From: Sphingobacteriales bacterium
GTDB taxonomy: Bacteria; Bacteroidota; Bacteroidia; Sphingobacteriales; Sphingobacteriaceae
Reading direction: 5' to 3'
Assembly: GCA_026390835.1 (NCBI GenBank)
Contig: JAPLFD010000016.1
Coordinates: 124,001-188,000, forward strand
Length of the DNA stretch: 64,000 bases
Shown: piece by piece, positions 53,268 to 61,264 of the stretch
Numbering within the stretch: the stretch's first letter is position 1
How the letters are laid out: each line of letters begins with the position of its first letter
Made by a program: the position numbers and the translations under genes
The notes under the pieces: model-generated
The model's input: the letters and a program-made list of their open reading frames with translations, nothing else
What the model was told of the DNA's origin: nothing
Databases searched by the model: none

Positions 53268-54047
53268 TTAGCTGTTCCAAATTTCCCAAGCTTTTTCTGC
53301 TTGTATGTGTAGCATTTCTAGGCCGTTTTTAATGGCGGCACCTTTTTGTTTGGCTCGTTTTAAAAATTCGGTTTCTGCGGGGTTGTATACCAAATCGTAC
53401 ACCAAGTGTTTATCTGTAAGGTATTCGTACGGAATATCGGGGCATTCGTTGATGTTTGGGGACGTGCCCAAGGGTGTGGTATTAATTATGAGCAGATGTT
53501 CCGTCAGTAAATCGGCGGTTACATCTGTATAGCCAAGCTGTTTGCTACGGGCTCTTCTGCACACTATTTGGTACTCTATATGAAGTTTTTTAAGTACGTA
53601 GGCCACTGCTCTAGATGCTCCACCACTTCCCAAAATTAAGGCTTTTTGGTGCCGCTTGTGTAGTAGGGGTTTTAGGGAATGCTCAAAACCATAGGCATCG
53701 GTGTTATAGCCTTCTAAACGAATTTGTGTGGAGGATAGTTCTCCACTAAAAAAGTCTTCAACCGGGTGGCTATTGGCTATTTTAATGCAATTTACGGCAT
53801 CAATTTCTTTAGCAGCCTCATCTAAACTATCCATATAATAAATAATACCAATCTTATGCGGATGGGTAACATTCAATCCACATAAATCGGGATTACTCTT
53901 TACAATTTCCGGGAAATCGCTAATGGATTCGATGGGGAAAGCCAAGTATTCATGATCTGATAAACTCTCTTTTTTAAACTTGTCTGTAAAATAGCCAACT
54001 GAAAAGGAGTGTGCCAATGGGTACCCGATGATGCCGTATTTTTTCAT
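53268..54047 (-). CDS. aroE: Shikimate dehydrogenase
   Basis: The protein has 259 residues. The N-terminal substrate domain has GIIGYPLAHSFSVGYFTDKF (Ser residues binding shikimate) and GLNVTHPHK with the catalytic Lys. The NADP-binding domain has LILGSGGASRAVAYVL. LLIINTTPLGTSPN and LEMLHIQAEKAWEIW are also typical. It reduces 3-dehydroshikimate to shikimate in the cytosol, an aromatic amino-acid pathway step. Normal length. It lies between the ComA-like gene and gldD in one cluster, an arrangement without obvious metabolic logic. Confidence 0.95.
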   Translation of the reverse strand: MKKYGIIGYPLAHSFSVGYFTDKFKKESLSDHEYLAFPIESISDFPEIVKSNPDLCGLNVTHPHKIGIIYYMDSLDEAAKEIDAVNCIKIANSHPVEDFFSGELSSTQIRLEGYNTDAYGFEHSLKPLLHKRHQKALILGSGGASRAVAYVLKKLHIEYQIVCRRARSKQLGYTDVTADLLTEHLLIINTTPLGTSPNINECPDIPYEYLTDKHLVYDLVYNPAETEFLKRAKQKGAAIKNGLEMLHIQAEKAWEIWNS

Positions 54048-54063
54048 GTTATGACTGCAAAAA

Positions 54064-54831
54064 TTACTTCTCCTGGTCTAAAAAGTGACTAAAGGTATCT
54101 CCTCTTAAACCAAGTCGGATGGTTTCTAATGGAATAACCTCTGCCGGGGCAATGTTACCTAGGTTTACATTGGTGCCAATAAGTTTTATAAACCATACTT
54201 GTTGTGCTTTAATAGGGGCTTCCCAAATAATGGTTTCAGCGGGTATTTGGGTTAAAATTTCATCTACTAAGCCCTCTCTTACTTCTCCAGAATCGCGATA
54301 TATACCTACGTTTCCACCTTCACGAGCTTCGGCAATCACTTTCCAAGATCCCGCTTCTATTTCGGCTTTCATGAGAGCAATCCATTTGTATGGGGCAAAT
54401 ATTTTAGCAGCATCTTTAGATCCTACTTCAGAAATTACGGTTACTTGCTCACTCAGTTTACGAATGTATTCGCATTTTTCGTCGTGTGGAATGTCCATAG
54501 ACCCGTCGGATACTTCGGCATATTGCATACCGTATTTGTCTAGTACCCGGCGGTAATCGTCAAATTGATTACGAATGGCAAAGGCCTCGAACAATGTACC
54601 TCCAAAATAGGTAGGAATACCTGCTTCTTTGTAAACCTCTAGTTTTTTGTCTAAGTTGGGTGTTACATAAGAAGTAGCCCAGCCTAGTTTTACAATATCG
54701 GTATGTGATCCAGAAACTTCTAAAAAGTCTTCAATTTCGCGGATACTTAAGCCCTTATCCATAACCATGGTTATGCCACTATTTCTTGGTTTTTGGGTGC
54801 GTTCGGGGATATTATTTAAGGTATAATTCAT
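54064..54831 (-). CDS. Phosphosulfolactate synthase-like (ComA/HSA32 family) protein
   Basis: The ATG at 54831 (MNYTLNNIPERTQKPRNSGITMVMDKGL) was chosen over a longer frame that runs into the preceding gene, giving 255 residues. The TIM-barrel family pattern is clear: KPRNSGITMVMDKGLSIREIEDFLEVSG, IVKLGWATSYVTPNLDKKLEVYKEAGIPTYFGGTLFEAF, EVSDGSMDIPHDEK, VISEVGSKDA, EAREGGNVGIYRDSGEVR and IIWEAPIKAQQVWFIKLIGTNVNLGNIAPAEVIPLETIRLGLRGDT. ComA adds sulfite to phosphoenolpyruvate in methanogens, and the plant homologue HSA32 acts in heat tolerance. No comB or comC lies nearby and coenzyme M is not expected here, so the true reaction is open. Confidence 0.85.
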   Translation of the reverse strand: MNYTLNNIPERTQKPRNSGITMVMDKGLSIREIEDFLEVSGSHTDIVKLGWATSYVTPNLDKKLEVYKEAGIPTYFGGTLFEAFAIRNQFDDYRRVLDKYGMQYAEVSDGSMDIPHDEKCEYIRKLSEQVTVISEVGSKDAAKIFAPYKWIALMKAEIEAGSWKVIAEAREGGNVGIYRDSGEVREGLVDEILTQIPAETIIWEAPIKAQQVWFIKLIGTNVNLGNIAPAEVIPLETIRLGLRGDTFSHFLDQEK

Positions 54832-54877
54832 GCTGCAAATGTCCAAAAAAAATCTAACTATTAAAGTATTTGTGTGT

Positions 54878-56281
54878 TTATCTAGTATACCGATTAATGA
54901 CATCGATAATTACCTTGTTTTCTTGTAATTGGGGAAGGTATTCGAATAGGATATGATGTTTTTCCGGATCGGTATGGAGTGCAATTTCTAGGAAAGCCAA
55001 GGCTTCGGCATATTGTCCATCGGCAAATAGGTAAGCCACCATGCGGTAGTACAGTTCGGCTGCATCTGGGTTGGTTTTAATACCTTCCGAAATGGTTTCA
55101 ATGGCTTCGGCAAGTTTCTTTTGCTCAAATAATATAGAAGAGTAATCCAACCAAGCTTCAATATCAATGGGGTTTAGTTCAACAACTTTTTCGTAGGCTT
55201 TTTCAGATTCGTCTAGTTGTTTTAGTTTGTATTGTGCATCGGCAATGGCAAACCAAAAATCCGGATTTTGATCATCTAACTCTAAGGCTTTTCTATAAAA
55301 ATGTAGCGCCTCAAAAAAGCGTTCTTCAAAGTCGAGCGTTACGCCTATACCAAACCAGGCATCGGCTTGTTCGGGATCCATTTTAACAGCCTTTTTATAG
55401 TATTTTCGAGCCTCGTCCATTTGCTCTAATTTTTCGTAGCATTCGCCAATGGCACAATAGGTGTCTCCATTAGGCGGCTCGTACTCAAAGGTTTGTTTAT
55501 ACACCTCAATGGCTTCGCTGTAGCGATCTAAATTAACCAATGAATTGCCTTTGTTGAAATAGGCCGATGAAAAATTTTCTTTGATTAAAATGGCATAATC
55601 GTAGGCATCAATGGCTTTTTCGAATAAATTTAATTTATTGTATGCGTTGCCTAAGTTGTACCAAGCGGCGTATGAGTAGGGCTCGGTATCGATGTATTGT
55701 TTATAAAATTCAATGCATTCTTCTTGTTTGTCGAGTACATCGTAGCAAAAAGCCAATTCATAGAGAGCTTCTTGGTTTTCCATATTGCTTTCTAAGCAGG
55801 CTTTTAGGTAGGTTACCGCCGATTCATAATCGGCCATATTTTGGTATACGTAGGCAATGTGTAAGAGAATTTCATCTCTACTTTCAGTCATTTCTAGTGC
55901 CTTTTTATAGTTTTCTAGTGCCTCGGTATGTTGTTCTAGGCCTTCAAAAATAGTGCCCCTAAGGGTGAAAATATCCGGGTCAGATGCTTCTAAGGTTTCG
56001 GCTTTATCTAAGGCTGCAAAAGCCTTGTTTAGCTGATTGGTTACTAAAAATAATTGCGCTTGTTTAACTAAAAATACGGAAACAAATGGGTGTTGGCTAA
56101 GGGCATATTCTACGACCTGAAGTGCCTTTATAGGGTCATTTTTTTCGATATAATAATCTATGATGTTTTCAAACGCCTGTGCATCGAAGAAATACTGATC
56201 CTGATTGCGGATCATTTCTTCGTAGCGTTCTACCGAAAATTTAGGATCTTCACTAAATCCAAATTCAAATTCTTCTTCCAT
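54878..56281 (-). CDS. Tetratricopeptide repeat protein
   Basis: A 467-residue soluble protein made almost wholly of TPR units (about 11), for example AWYNLGNAYNKLNLFEKAIDAYDYAILIKENFSSAYFNKGNSLVNLDRYSEAIEVYKQTFEYEP and AWFGIGVTLDFEERFFEALHFYRKALELDDQNPDFWFAIADAQYKL. There is no signal peptide. TPR arrays are scaffolds for protein-protein contacts, and no partner can be named. It is first in the leftward cluster TPR, ComA-like, aroE, gldD (46-base gap to the next gene). Confidence 0.92.
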   Translation of the reverse strand: MEEEFEFGFSEDPKFSVERYEEMIRNQDQYFFDAQAFENIIDYYIEKNDPIKALQVVEYALSQHPFVSVFLVKQAQLFLVTNQLNKAFAALDKAETLEASDPDIFTLRGTIFEGLEQHTEALENYKKALEMTESRDEILLHIAYVYQNMADYESAVTYLKACLESNMENQEALYELAFCYDVLDKQEECIEFYKQYIDTEPYSYAAWYNLGNAYNKLNLFEKAIDAYDYAILIKENFSSAYFNKGNSLVNLDRYSEAIEVYKQTFEYEPPNGDTYCAIGECYEKLEQMDEARKYYKKAVKMDPEQADAWFGIGVTLDFEERFFEALHFYRKALELDDQNPDFWFAIADAQYKLKQLDESEKAYEKVVELNPIDIEAWLDYSSILFEQKKLAEAIETISEGIKTNPDAAELYYRMVAYLFADGQYAEALAFLEIALHTDPEKHHILFEYLPQLQENKVIIDVINRYTR

Positions 56282-56502
56282 CCTCGTACTATAATAGGTG
56301 CTTTTGCAAGAATATTATCAATAATCTTGCCAAGCGTTATAATGCCATTAAATTACCGCAAAATTGTCGTTTTTATAGATTTATTTTTCCACATCTCCAC
56401 GCTGTATAATCCTTACTCCTAGGAGGTTGTTGGTTTTTTATGGCTCAAATCATTCTCAATCAGAAACTTTGCCAAACTGTCTGTTTTTCATTTTAATACC
56501 AT

Positions 56503-56532
56503 AAAAAAACCCTCATGAGGAGGGTTTTTTTA
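56503..56532. terminator. Bidirectional intrinsic terminator
   Basis: AAAAAAACCCTC, loop ATGA, then GGAGGGTTTTTTT. It lies 18 bases beyond the stop of the leftward small lipoprotein gene and separates it from the TPR cluster promoter region. Confidence 0.88.
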
Positions 56533-56550
56533 TCAGTTTGATGTGTGTTC

Positions 56551-56814
56551 TTAAGGTTTTAAGATTAATTTCCAAGGTTCAGGGTCGGGTCCGACTTTTA
56601 ATTTAGGGTTTAGATGCAGTCTTTTAAAATCAAAAAATTCTGCTCCGGATCTACCACCTTGTCCGTTTAAAACGGGGGGTGGGCTGGGTTTTAAACTCAT
56701 CTCCTTACTATTTATTGGAGCAAGGTCAGTGTTTTTTTCACAGGAAAATAGTACTGTAATACCAAACCCTAAGCATATGGCCGGGATGGTTAATCGATTC
56801 TTTATTTTCATCAT
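56551..56814 (-). CDS. Small hypothetical lipoprotein
   Basis: This 87-residue protein has a clear type II signal (ICLGFGITVLFSC, Cys25). The mature part of about 62 residues is rich in Pro, Lys and Gly (SLKPSPPPVLNGQGGRSG, LNPKLKVGPDPEPWKLILKP) and has no predicted fold that I recognise. It has its own terminator and stands alone 134 bases after the response regulator gene on the same strand. The Pro-rich, low-complexity tail suggests an extended surface or periplasmic peptide. Function unknown. The coding call rests on the signal peptide, the flanking terminator and a start behind AT-rich DNA. Confidence 0.75.
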   Translation of the reverse strand: MMKIKNRLTIPAICLGFGITVLFSCEKNTDLAPINSKEMSLKPSPPPVLNGQGGRSGAEFFDFKRLHLNPKLKVGPDPEPWKLILKP

Positions 56815-56948
56815 TATTATTTTTTAGTTAGCTCAAGTTAAGGCGCAAAACGATAATAAAATTCGTTTAACGAAATAAAATGATGAAATGCACTAATTGG
56901 ACTTAAAATTACTTAGTAGGATAATAGTCACCTTATTGGGTGAATCCC

Positions 56949-57644
56949 TTAGCGAATAAAGAGTTTATACCCACGACCATGTACATTAATGATTTCTACT
57001 TTCGAGTCGGCTTTTAAGTATTTGCGCAATTTGCTCAAAAATACATCCATGCTACGGCCATTAAAGTAATTATCGTCGTGCCAAATGGCTAAAAGTGCCT
57101 CTTCTCGGGTTAATACTTGGTTTTGTTTCTGGCACAATAGTTTTAATAATTCGGCTTCTTTGGTACTTAAACGTTGGGTATTTTCTTTATAGGTAATTTG
57201 CTGTGCTGCTACATCAAATACAAAATCGCCAATTTGAAAGCTGCTTTGCTGCACACTTGTTTCATCATTTTTATGTTCAGAAACCCGTTTTAAGAGTGCA
57301 TTGATACGTAAAAGTAATTCTTCAATTCTGAAGGGTTTGGTAATATAATCGTCGCCACCGAGGGTAAAGGCCTCGGTTTTATCTTCAATCATGGTTTTGG
57401 CGGTGGCAAAAATGAGCGGAATGTGCTCATTTATTTTCCGAATTTCTTTGCCAAGGGTAAAGCCATCTTTTTTGGGCATCATCACATCTAAAATGCAGAT
57501 ATCAAAAGCTTGTTTAGTGAAGGCTTGTAATCCCTCGTCGCCATCGCTGCAGCGTACTACCTCGAACTTTCCTTTGAGTTGCAAATATTCCTGTAAGAGT
57601 AGCCCCAGGTTAGGGTCGTCTTCTACTAATAGTATTTTTTTCAT
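56949..57644 (-). CDS. OmpR family response regulator
   Basis: A 231-residue protein: receiver domain (KKILLVEDDPNLGLLLQEYL, phosphoacceptor Asp in CILDVMMPKKDGFTL, conserved Thr in IFATAKT, Lys in YITKPFRIEELL) and a C-terminal winged helix (RLSTKEAELLKLLCQKQNQVLTREEALLAIW, NGRSMDVFLSKLRKYLKADSKVEIINVHGRGYKL). Its start overlaps the kinase stop by 4 bases, giving translational coupling. The pair resembles RprY/RprX of Bacteroides. Target genes are not known, but TTAACA repeats ahead of the kinase gene could be its own site. Confidence 0.95.
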   Translation of the reverse strand: MKKILLVEDDPNLGLLLQEYLQLKGKFEVVRCSDGDEGLQAFTKQAFDICILDVMMPKKDGFTLGKEIRKINEHIPLIFATAKTMIEDKTEAFTLGGDDYITKPFRIEELLLRINALLKRVSEHKNDETSVQQSSFQIGDFVFDVAAQQITYKENTQRLSTKEAELLKLLCQKQNQVLTREEALLAIWHDDNYFNGRSMDVFLSKLRKYLKADSKVEIINVHGRGYKLFIR

Positions 57645-59422
57645 GCTAGTGGGATACTAATTTCAAAGGTAGAACCTTTGTGTTTTTCACTCTTTACTTT
57701 TATTTGCCCCTTAAGTAAGCGTATAATGGTGTTTACGTAACTTAAGCCCAAGCCAAATCCTTTTACATTGTGCACGTTGCCGGTAGGTATTCTGTAAAAT
57801 TGATCAAAAATTTTATCAATTTGATCTTTGCTCATTCCAAGGCCATTGTCTTGTACGGTACATATTACCTGTTTTCCTAGGTTTTGTGTACTAATTTTAA
57901 TTTTTGCCTCTGTGTTGCAATATTTAAGGGCATTGTCTATTAAATTAAATAGTACGTTCGATAGATGTAATTCATCGGCAAATACCACATCATTTTTTGC
58001 TTGTAACGCTAACTGAATTTTGGCTTTTTGTTTTTCGAGTTGCAAGCTCATGCTATCGGCTACTGCAGCAATGAGGGTGTTTAATTCTATGGCTCTATTT
58101 TCTAATTTAAAATCTTCTTTGTCTACTTTAGCTAGGTGTAAAACACGTTCAATGTGATTACCTAGCCGTATATTTTCATCGTAAATAATAGTAGCTAAGC
58201 GCTCTATCTGTGCCCGGCCTCCACTTAATTCTTCATCTTTTAATGCTTCACTAGCAATCATAATGGTAGCTACAGGTGTTTTAAACTCGTGCGTCATGTT
58301 GTTTATAAAGTCGGTTTTCATTTCCGATACTTTTTTCTGCTTCAAAATAAGTTGCAGGGTATAGCCAAAACTACCCAATAAGATGAGTAATAAACCTCCA
58401 GAAAGCGCCATAATCCAAGCCATGTTTGCCAATATGTAATTGCTTTTGTTCGGAAAACTAAGTAAAAGCCAACCGCTTTCTTTAATCATTTCTTTTGGGA
58501 AGAGTTGTGTTTTGTATACCTCACCAGTATGCGAATGTTCGTTAGTTTCCGTTGAGGTGTATACCTTATTTTTGGCGTTTCCTTGCTGTATTTTGTAGGT
58601 AAAACTCCCGGTAATGCCTTTATTCTGTAATTCTTTACGTAGAAGTTGATTTACTATATTTGATTGAATGCGCTTATTTAACGGCGTTTTAGCCGAACCA
58701 AATTCTTGTGCTAAATCTTGTAATACATTTTTCTTACTTGCTTGTACAGAATCTAAGAAGTGCTGTACGAGTAGTTCATCAGGCGCAGTAGTCGCATCGC
58801 TTCTATTTACGTTTGTGAGCCTTGGTTTAGCTAGGGTAATAAGTTTAGGCCCATATTGCGGGTCGAAGACTATGTACTGCCGAATAGAATCTACCGGGCT
58901 TTGTTTTGGGAAACTGAGTTTCGGAACCCGCTGCTGTAGTACTTGTTGATGTATGCCACCAAACGGATCTACAAATTGTACCAATTCTTGTTGCAATTCC
59001 CCCTCTTCTTCTACTTGTTGTTTAGTAGCATCGTAAGAAAATACTACTGGGTAACGTGTCCTAAGCAAGCTGTCTCGTATGGTAAACAAACTATCTGCTT
59101 TTTGCTGTTCTTTGCTTAAAAATTGCGCATAAGATTCTTTTCGTGCTGCCGAATTTTGCTTCAATTGGCTGGTAGCTTGTGCTAAATTTTTTCTTTTTTG
59201 CGATTCATTTCTGGTGTTTACTGCCTTTTTTAATAAGAAATTGTAGGCCTCTTGTCGTTCGAGTTTCTTAGCCACATTGCTAAGCGCCTCGTTTACATTT
59301 TGATCGAACAGTTGCGATTTTAATTGGTAAGATTGGTTAAGGAAATACCATTGCATAGCCAATACACCCAATAGGGCTATAGCCATTAGGCCGGTTATCA
59401 GCACAATGTTTTTCCGTTTCAT
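57641..59422 (-). CDS. Sensor histidine kinase (RprX-like)
   Basis: The protein has 593 residues. Two membrane helices (about 6-27 and 335-357) enclose a periplasmic sensor region of roughly 300 residues that is rich in Gln, Lys and Ser. The HisKA domain has FINNMTHEFKTPVATIMIASEAL. The HATPase domain has LFNLIDNALKYCN, CTVQDNGLGMSKDQIDKIFDQFYRI and GFGLGLSYVNTIIRLL. No HAMP domain is obvious. It phosphorylates the response regulator encoded by the overlapping next gene. Its -7 box (TATTTTTG, complement of 59427-59434) lies 4 bases before the ATG. Confidence 0.93.
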   Translation of the reverse strand: MKRKNIVLITGLMAIALLGVLAMQWYFLNQSYQLKSQLFDQNVNEALSNVAKKLERQEAYNFLLKKAVNTRNESQKRKNLAQATSQLKQNSAARKESYAQFLSKEQQKADSLFTIRDSLLRTRYPVVFSYDATKQQVEEEGELQQELVQFVDPFGGIHQQVLQQRVPKLSFPKQSPVDSIRQYIVFDPQYGPKLITLAKPRLTNVNRSDATTAPDELLVQHFLDSVQASKKNVLQDLAQEFGSAKTPLNKRIQSNIVNQLLRKELQNKGITGSFTYKIQQGNAKNKVYTSTETNEHSHTGEVYKTQLFPKEMIKESGWLLLSFPNKSNYILANMAWIMALSGGLLLILLGSFGYTLQLILKQKKVSEMKTDFINNMTHEFKTPVATIMIASEALKDEELSGGRAQIERLATIIYDENIRLGNHIERVLHLAKVDKEDFKLENRAIELNTLIAAVADSMSLQLEKQKAKIQLALQAKNDVVFADELHLSNVLFNLIDNALKYCNTEAKIKISTQNLGKQVICTVQDNGLGMSKDQIDKIFDQFYRIPTGNVHNVKGFGLGLSYVNTIIRLLKGQIKVKSEKHKGSTFEISIPLA

Positions 59423-59461
59423 GGTTCAAAAATACCCAAGCTGGTGGTAGCGTAGCCTATT

Positions 59462-59488
59462 TTAACACTTTTTAACAAGCTCTTAACA
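59462..59488. promoter_or_regulatory. Three TTAACA direct repeats upstream of the histidine kinase gene
   Basis: TTAACA occurs at 59462, 59472 and 59483 (spacing 10 and 11 bases), 40 to 66 bases upstream of the kinase ATG and beyond its -7 box. Tandem sites of one helical turn are typical for OmpR/PhoB-type regulators, so autoregulation is plausible. Relative to the leftward gene the repeats read TGTTAA. Confidence 0.5.
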
Positions 59489-59581
59489 AATTGGCAGTTT
59501 GTATAGGCTTATTTTTGACCTATTAAATTTGGCTAATTAGGGTTTTAATAGTTAAATACCATTTTTGGTTTGTGTAATGCC

Positions 59582-59619
59582 AAAAAAGCCGCTTCGAATT
59601 TCTTCGGAACGGCTTTTTT
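59582..59619. terminator. Bidirectional intrinsic terminator after DUF3127 gene
   Basis: AAAAAAGCCG, an inner CTTCGAATTTCTTCGGAA part, and CGGCTTTTTT: a GC stem flanked by A and T tracts, 18 bases past the stop of the leftward DUF3127 gene. Confidence 0.87.
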
Positions 59620-59636
59620 GCTAAACGGTTTTTTGC

Positions 59637-60005
59637 TTAGAATGGAAGATCATCCTCAGCACCAGGTTCAGCAGATAAATCTGCGGGTGCAGCAAATTCT
59701 GGTGTAGGTGCAGCACTAGCAGCGCCTCCCAAAACGTTTAATCTCCACACCGAAAGGGTGTTAAAATATTGTGTTTTTCCGTTTTTATCTGTCCACGGAC
59801 GGCCACGTAAGTTAAAAAATACCTCTACTTGGTCGCCTACTTTTACGGCATCAAGCAAGTTTACTTTATCTTGTACAGCTTCTAATTTTACATATTCCGG
59901 GTAGCTCGGATTTTCTGCATATTCAATTACTACCTCACGCTTTTTAAACTTTTCGCTTACGGTAATTACTTCGCTAACCTCGTGTACTTTTCCTTTAATA
60001 TCCAT
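59637..60005 (-). CDS. DUF3127 OB-fold protein, probably single-strand DNA binding
   Basis: The protein has 122 residues. The N-terminal 92 residues match DUF3127: GKVHEVSEVITVSEKFKKREVVIEYAENPSYPEYVKLEAVQDKVNLLDAVKVGDQVEVFFNLRGRPWTDKNGKTQYFNTLSVWRL. This is an OB-fold-like beta pattern with aromatic residues. A disordered Ala/Pro/Glu linker leads to the last five residues DDLPF, very like the acidic tip of bacterial SSB that docks repair proteins. This suggests a small SSB-like protein of Bacteroidota. It stands alone between terminator and divergent methyltransferase gene. Confidence 0.88.
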   Translation of the reverse strand: MDIKGKVHEVSEVITVSEKFKKREVVIEYAENPSYPEYVKLEAVQDKVNLLDAVKVGDQVEVFFNLRGRPWTDKNGKTQYFNTLSVWRLNVLGGAASAAPTPEFAAPADLSAEPGAEDDLPF

Positions 60006-60073
60006 TAATTCTTATTTTTTAAAATACAAGTAACAAATCTCCATATTTTAATTGATTAACTTCGCAAAATATC

Positions 60074-61258
60074 ATGCAAGTTTTCCACACCAAAAATAAA
60101 ATCATCATCACCTGTAATAAGCGCTTATCGCCTTATTTACAAGCGGAAGTAGAAGCCTTGGGCTTTACTCCCGATAGGGTGTTTACTACTGGTTTAGAAT
60201 TAACCGGTACCGTAACCGATTGTATCAAACTCAATCTCAATTTACGTTGCGCCAGCCAGGTACTTTATTCATTAAAAAGCTTTACCGCCGAAAATCCGGC
60301 TCGTTTATATAAAGAGCTAGTAGAAATGGAGTGGGAGAGTTTAATTGATTTCACCGGTTATTTTTCCGTGACCTCGAATGTAGATAACGAAACCATTACC
60401 ACCCCTTTATTTGCCAATTTAAAGGTTAAAGATGCCATTGTAGATCGAATTAAAGAAAAAAAAGAAATTCGCCCCAATACCGGACCGGAGTTAGATAAAG
60501 TGGTTATCCACTTGTATTGGAAAGATGATAAAGCCGATATATTTTTAGATACATCGGGCGAAACGTTGGCCAAACACGGCTATAGGAAATTGCCGGGCAA
60601 AGCACCCATGCTAGAGGCTTTAGCAGCTAGTACCATTATGGCAACAGATTGGGATCAAAAAAGCCCTTTCGTAAACCCCATGTGTGGTTCGGGTACCTTG
60701 GCTATAGAAGCCGCCCTGTTGGCCACTAACAAACGCCCAGGTTTATTCCGCATGAATTATAGCTTTATGCACGTATTGGGTTATGATGAAGAGGTGTTTT
60801 TTACGGAACGCAGGTTGTTAAAAGATCAAGCGGTTAAAACCATCGATTTTGAAATTATGGCTACCGATATTTCGGCTGATGCAGTGGATATAGCTCGAAA
60901 AAATGCACAAACAGCTGGCGTAGATCAATTAATTACGTTTAAGGTATGCGATTTTGCCGAAACACCCGTTCCGAGTACACCTGGCGTGATTATGTTTAAT
61001 CCCGAATATGGTGAGCGTATGGGGCTGCATACCAAGCTAGAGGCCACCTACAAACGCATAGGCGATTTTATGAAGCAAGAGGCCAAAGGCTACAGAGGCT
61101 ATATTTTTACCGGTAACCCCGATTTAGCCAAACGAATTGGCTTGCGGGCTTCGCGAAGAATAGAATTTTATAATGGTAAATTAGATTGCCGTTTATTAGA
61201 ATATGAATTGTACGAAGGCAGCAGAAGAGAAAACCCCGATGCAGCCCCATTAGCTTAA
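60074..61258 (+). CDS. RlmL-like rRNA (guanine-N2) methyltransferase
   Basis: The protein has 394 residues. A THUMP region (about 45-160, SFTAENPARLYKELVEMEWESLIDFTGYF, VVIHLYWKDDKADIFLDTSGETLAKHGYRK) precedes the SAM-dependent domain. That domain has PMLEALAASTIMATDWDQKSPFVNPMCGSGTLAIEAALLATNKRPG, IMATDISADAVDIARKNAQTAGV and the catalytic motif NPEYGERMG (the family usually has NPPYGER). It would modify G2445-type positions in 23S rRNA in the cytosol. It is much shorter than E. coli RlmL because the RlmK half is absent. TAACTTCG at 60056 is a near -7 box 10 bases before the ATG. The next gene starts 6 bases after the stop. Confidence 0.9.
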   Translation: MQVFHTKNKIIITCNKRLSPYLQAEVEALGFTPDRVFTTGLELTGTVTDCIKLNLNLRCASQVLYSLKSFTAENPARLYKELVEMEWESLIDFTGYFSVTSNVDNETITTPLFANLKVKDAIVDRIKEKKEIRPNTGPELDKVVIHLYWKDDKADIFLDTSGETLAKHGYRKLPGKAPMLEALAASTIMATDWDQKSPFVNPMCGSGTLAIEAALLATNKRPGLFRMNYSFMHVLGYDEEVFFTERRLLKDQAVKTIDFEIMATDISADAVDIARKNAQTAGVDQLITFKVCDFAETPVPSTPGVIMFNPEYGERMGLHTKLEATYKRIGDFMKQEAKGYRGYIFTGNPDLAKRIGLRASRRIEFYNGKLDCRLLEYELYEGSRRENPDAAPLA

Positions 61259-61264
61259 AAATTT

